Shown one piece after another: positions 62,696 through 64,000 of a stretch of 64,000 bases of DNA. Both the position numbers and the translations under genes were made by a program. Location: assembly GCA_900708905.1 (NCBI GenBank), contig CAADRB010000040.1:737265-801264 (forward strand), in the 5' to 3' direction. The stretch's first letter is position 1. Every line of letters begins with the position of its first letter. This DNA is from Hymenolepis diminuta. Taxonomy: Eukaryota; Platyhelminthes; Cestoda; Cyclophyllidea; Hymenolepididae. The notes beneath the pieces were generated by a model. That model did not search any database, had not been told where the DNA came from, and saw only the letters and a program-made list of their open reading frames with translations.

Positions 62696-64000
62696 AGGGA
62701 TGACAAAACGCGAGAGCTTGAAATCGCTTTCTTTCAATGGGAATTTAGAATCCTACATTTCACATCGTGTCTTCTCTTTTAACCGAAGCTTCATTTGATT
62801 TGGTCCTTGAAGGGATGCCAATTAGTCATTCACTGTGAATAATGCACCTGTATATTCCATTTCGGACGAGACATCTGAGTGTGTGTACTACTGTCCTTCC
62901 GGAACAATGGCTCAGATTTCAGACAATTTGTAATTGACATCATGCTTGTCTCTCATTTCGGCCGCTTTAATACCATCTTGTCATTCATAAAATGGGGGTT
63001 CTAATAAGTGCTTTTAAATCTTCCGCTCCCCGACTGTTTTGTCGGACGGCCAAATATCAAAAGAAATTGCGTCCCAATCCCACGAACATATTTACTATGA
63101 GTAATTTATTAAAACGGGATACAACTGCACGATTTTGCGTAGGTTCAGTGGTTAATTTTCCCAACTCCCACTACCGGTTGTCTGCAATTGTATCTTGGTT
63201 TACTCTTTTTGGATCCCGCATCTATAGTATTGTTTAAACAGTGGACGGCAAGTCCATTGATTTCATCAGGTGATTCAGGTATTGAGGTCATAATCCGAAG
63301 AAATCTTTCGGTAGATTTTTTACTTGGTGCCTTTTCTCTAACAAAGATTCCCTTAAAGCATTACCACAACTTTACCACAACTGAAGTGGAGAAAATATGT
63401 CTATTTTTGAATACTTTACGTAAGCTATTGATGTAAGTTTCTTGAAAGTCTAAGAAAGATTTTAAACGAAACCATAAACAACTTTATTCTTCTAATCAGT
63501 CATCGCAAAATATCGATCTTATAGAAGAATAAAGCTAATATGTAACTAGATTGTTTAACATCCCCTTTGTGTCTATCTCTCCATTTCAAGTAGTTTTGAA
63601 TATTCTCCAAAAGGTATCAGATTTTATCATCTCTAATTTAGCTAGAAAATCGCACTGGCATTGAAGTTGTACTTTCCGCCAAATTGACAATTGTTTAAAG
63701 AAGTAAAAATTTAACAGAGAAAAACGAAGCACACTTGATGGAAAATAGTTTTAAAATTTGTCGACTACCAATAGCACCCCTTCGTCATTAGTGTTCAAAA
63801 TCAGCCACTTCGTCAGTGCGTTAGCCAGAGGCAGGCGCATTGATATTTTTGCTCACATATACTGGGAGCTTGGTACACACAGCTGTTTTGACGTCAAAGC
63901 GACAAGTGATGTTAGTCGTAATTAAGACGACGTCGACAACTTGATCCTGAATTGGTTCCTGTATGTACATCCCCTACACCTTATGTACCCTCATTCTTTC

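Larger units (their letters stand above)
60925..64000 (+). other. Possible intron 5 or 3' flank of the protocadherin gene
   Basis: No recognisable exon follows within the window. The plus strand remains T-rich to about 63.3 kb, as in the upstream introns, which suggests that it is still transcribed. It contains tRNA-like repeats at 62178-62230 (minus), 62400-62460 (plus) and 62581-62695 (minus). No convincing polyadenylation signal follows the stop at 60975. Confidence 0.5.

Noticed and set aside
63188..63436. Possible downstream tail exon containing SSGDSGIEV after an AG near 63270
   Set aside because: The resemblance to the tail motif is only a few residues, and the rest of the frame is not tail-like; acceptor and phase are not convincing.
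1..64000. CRISPR arrays, operons, bacterial promoters or phage genes
   Set aside because: No regularly spaced repeats or dense ORFs; introns and a spliced animal adhesion gene show eukaryotic DNA.

Overview
The window reads as AT-rich animal nuclear DNA: long non-coding stretches, GT-AG introns and two assembly gaps (22412-22604 and 32999-33659). It holds one gene I can support. The protein style, the compact first exon and the AT-rich introns fit a flatworm, most likely a tapeworm with a low-GC genome such as a hymenolepidid. That placement is inference from memory; nothing in the window proves it.

Layout. From 1 to about 36.2 kb there is no convincing gene on either strand, only AT-rich sequence with scattered repeats. 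From about 36.2 to 36.93 kb the DNA becomes richer in GC and CpG and carries four CCAAT boxes, which makes it the best promoter / 5' UTR candidate. From 36934 onward lies a plus-strand protocadherin gene. Its exons are 36934-38514 (signal peptide and cadherin repeats EC1 to mid EC5), 50116-50370 (end of EC5, start of EC6), 52785-53174 (EC6, start of EC7), 55067-55876 (EC7, transmembrane helix, start of cytoplasmic tail) and 60759-60924 (more tail). The four internal introns (about 11.6, 2.4, 1.9 and 4.9 kb) are all phase 0, and the cadherin repeats read through each junction. The last exon has a strong donor at 60925, so the gene probably continues past the window; otherwise it ends at a stop at 60975-60977. 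The visible protein is about 1067 residues (1084 if it stops there): seven extracellular cadherin repeats, one membrane helix and a tail of at least 170 residues with no recognisable catenin-binding domain. It should act as a calcium-dependent adhesion receptor at the cell surface.

Repeats. A dispersed family with tRNA-like A and B boxes (a SINE) occurs at least a dozen times in both orientations, between genes and inside introns 1, 3 and 4. Other repeats are a GC-rich 21-24 bp motif at the edges of the second gap, two pairs of diverged dispersed repeats (13.0 / 45.5 kb and 44.3 / 54.7 kb), a tandem duplication of about 166 bp at 47.7 kb and a few hairpins. No rRNA, functional tRNA, CRISPR array or bacterial-type feature is visible.
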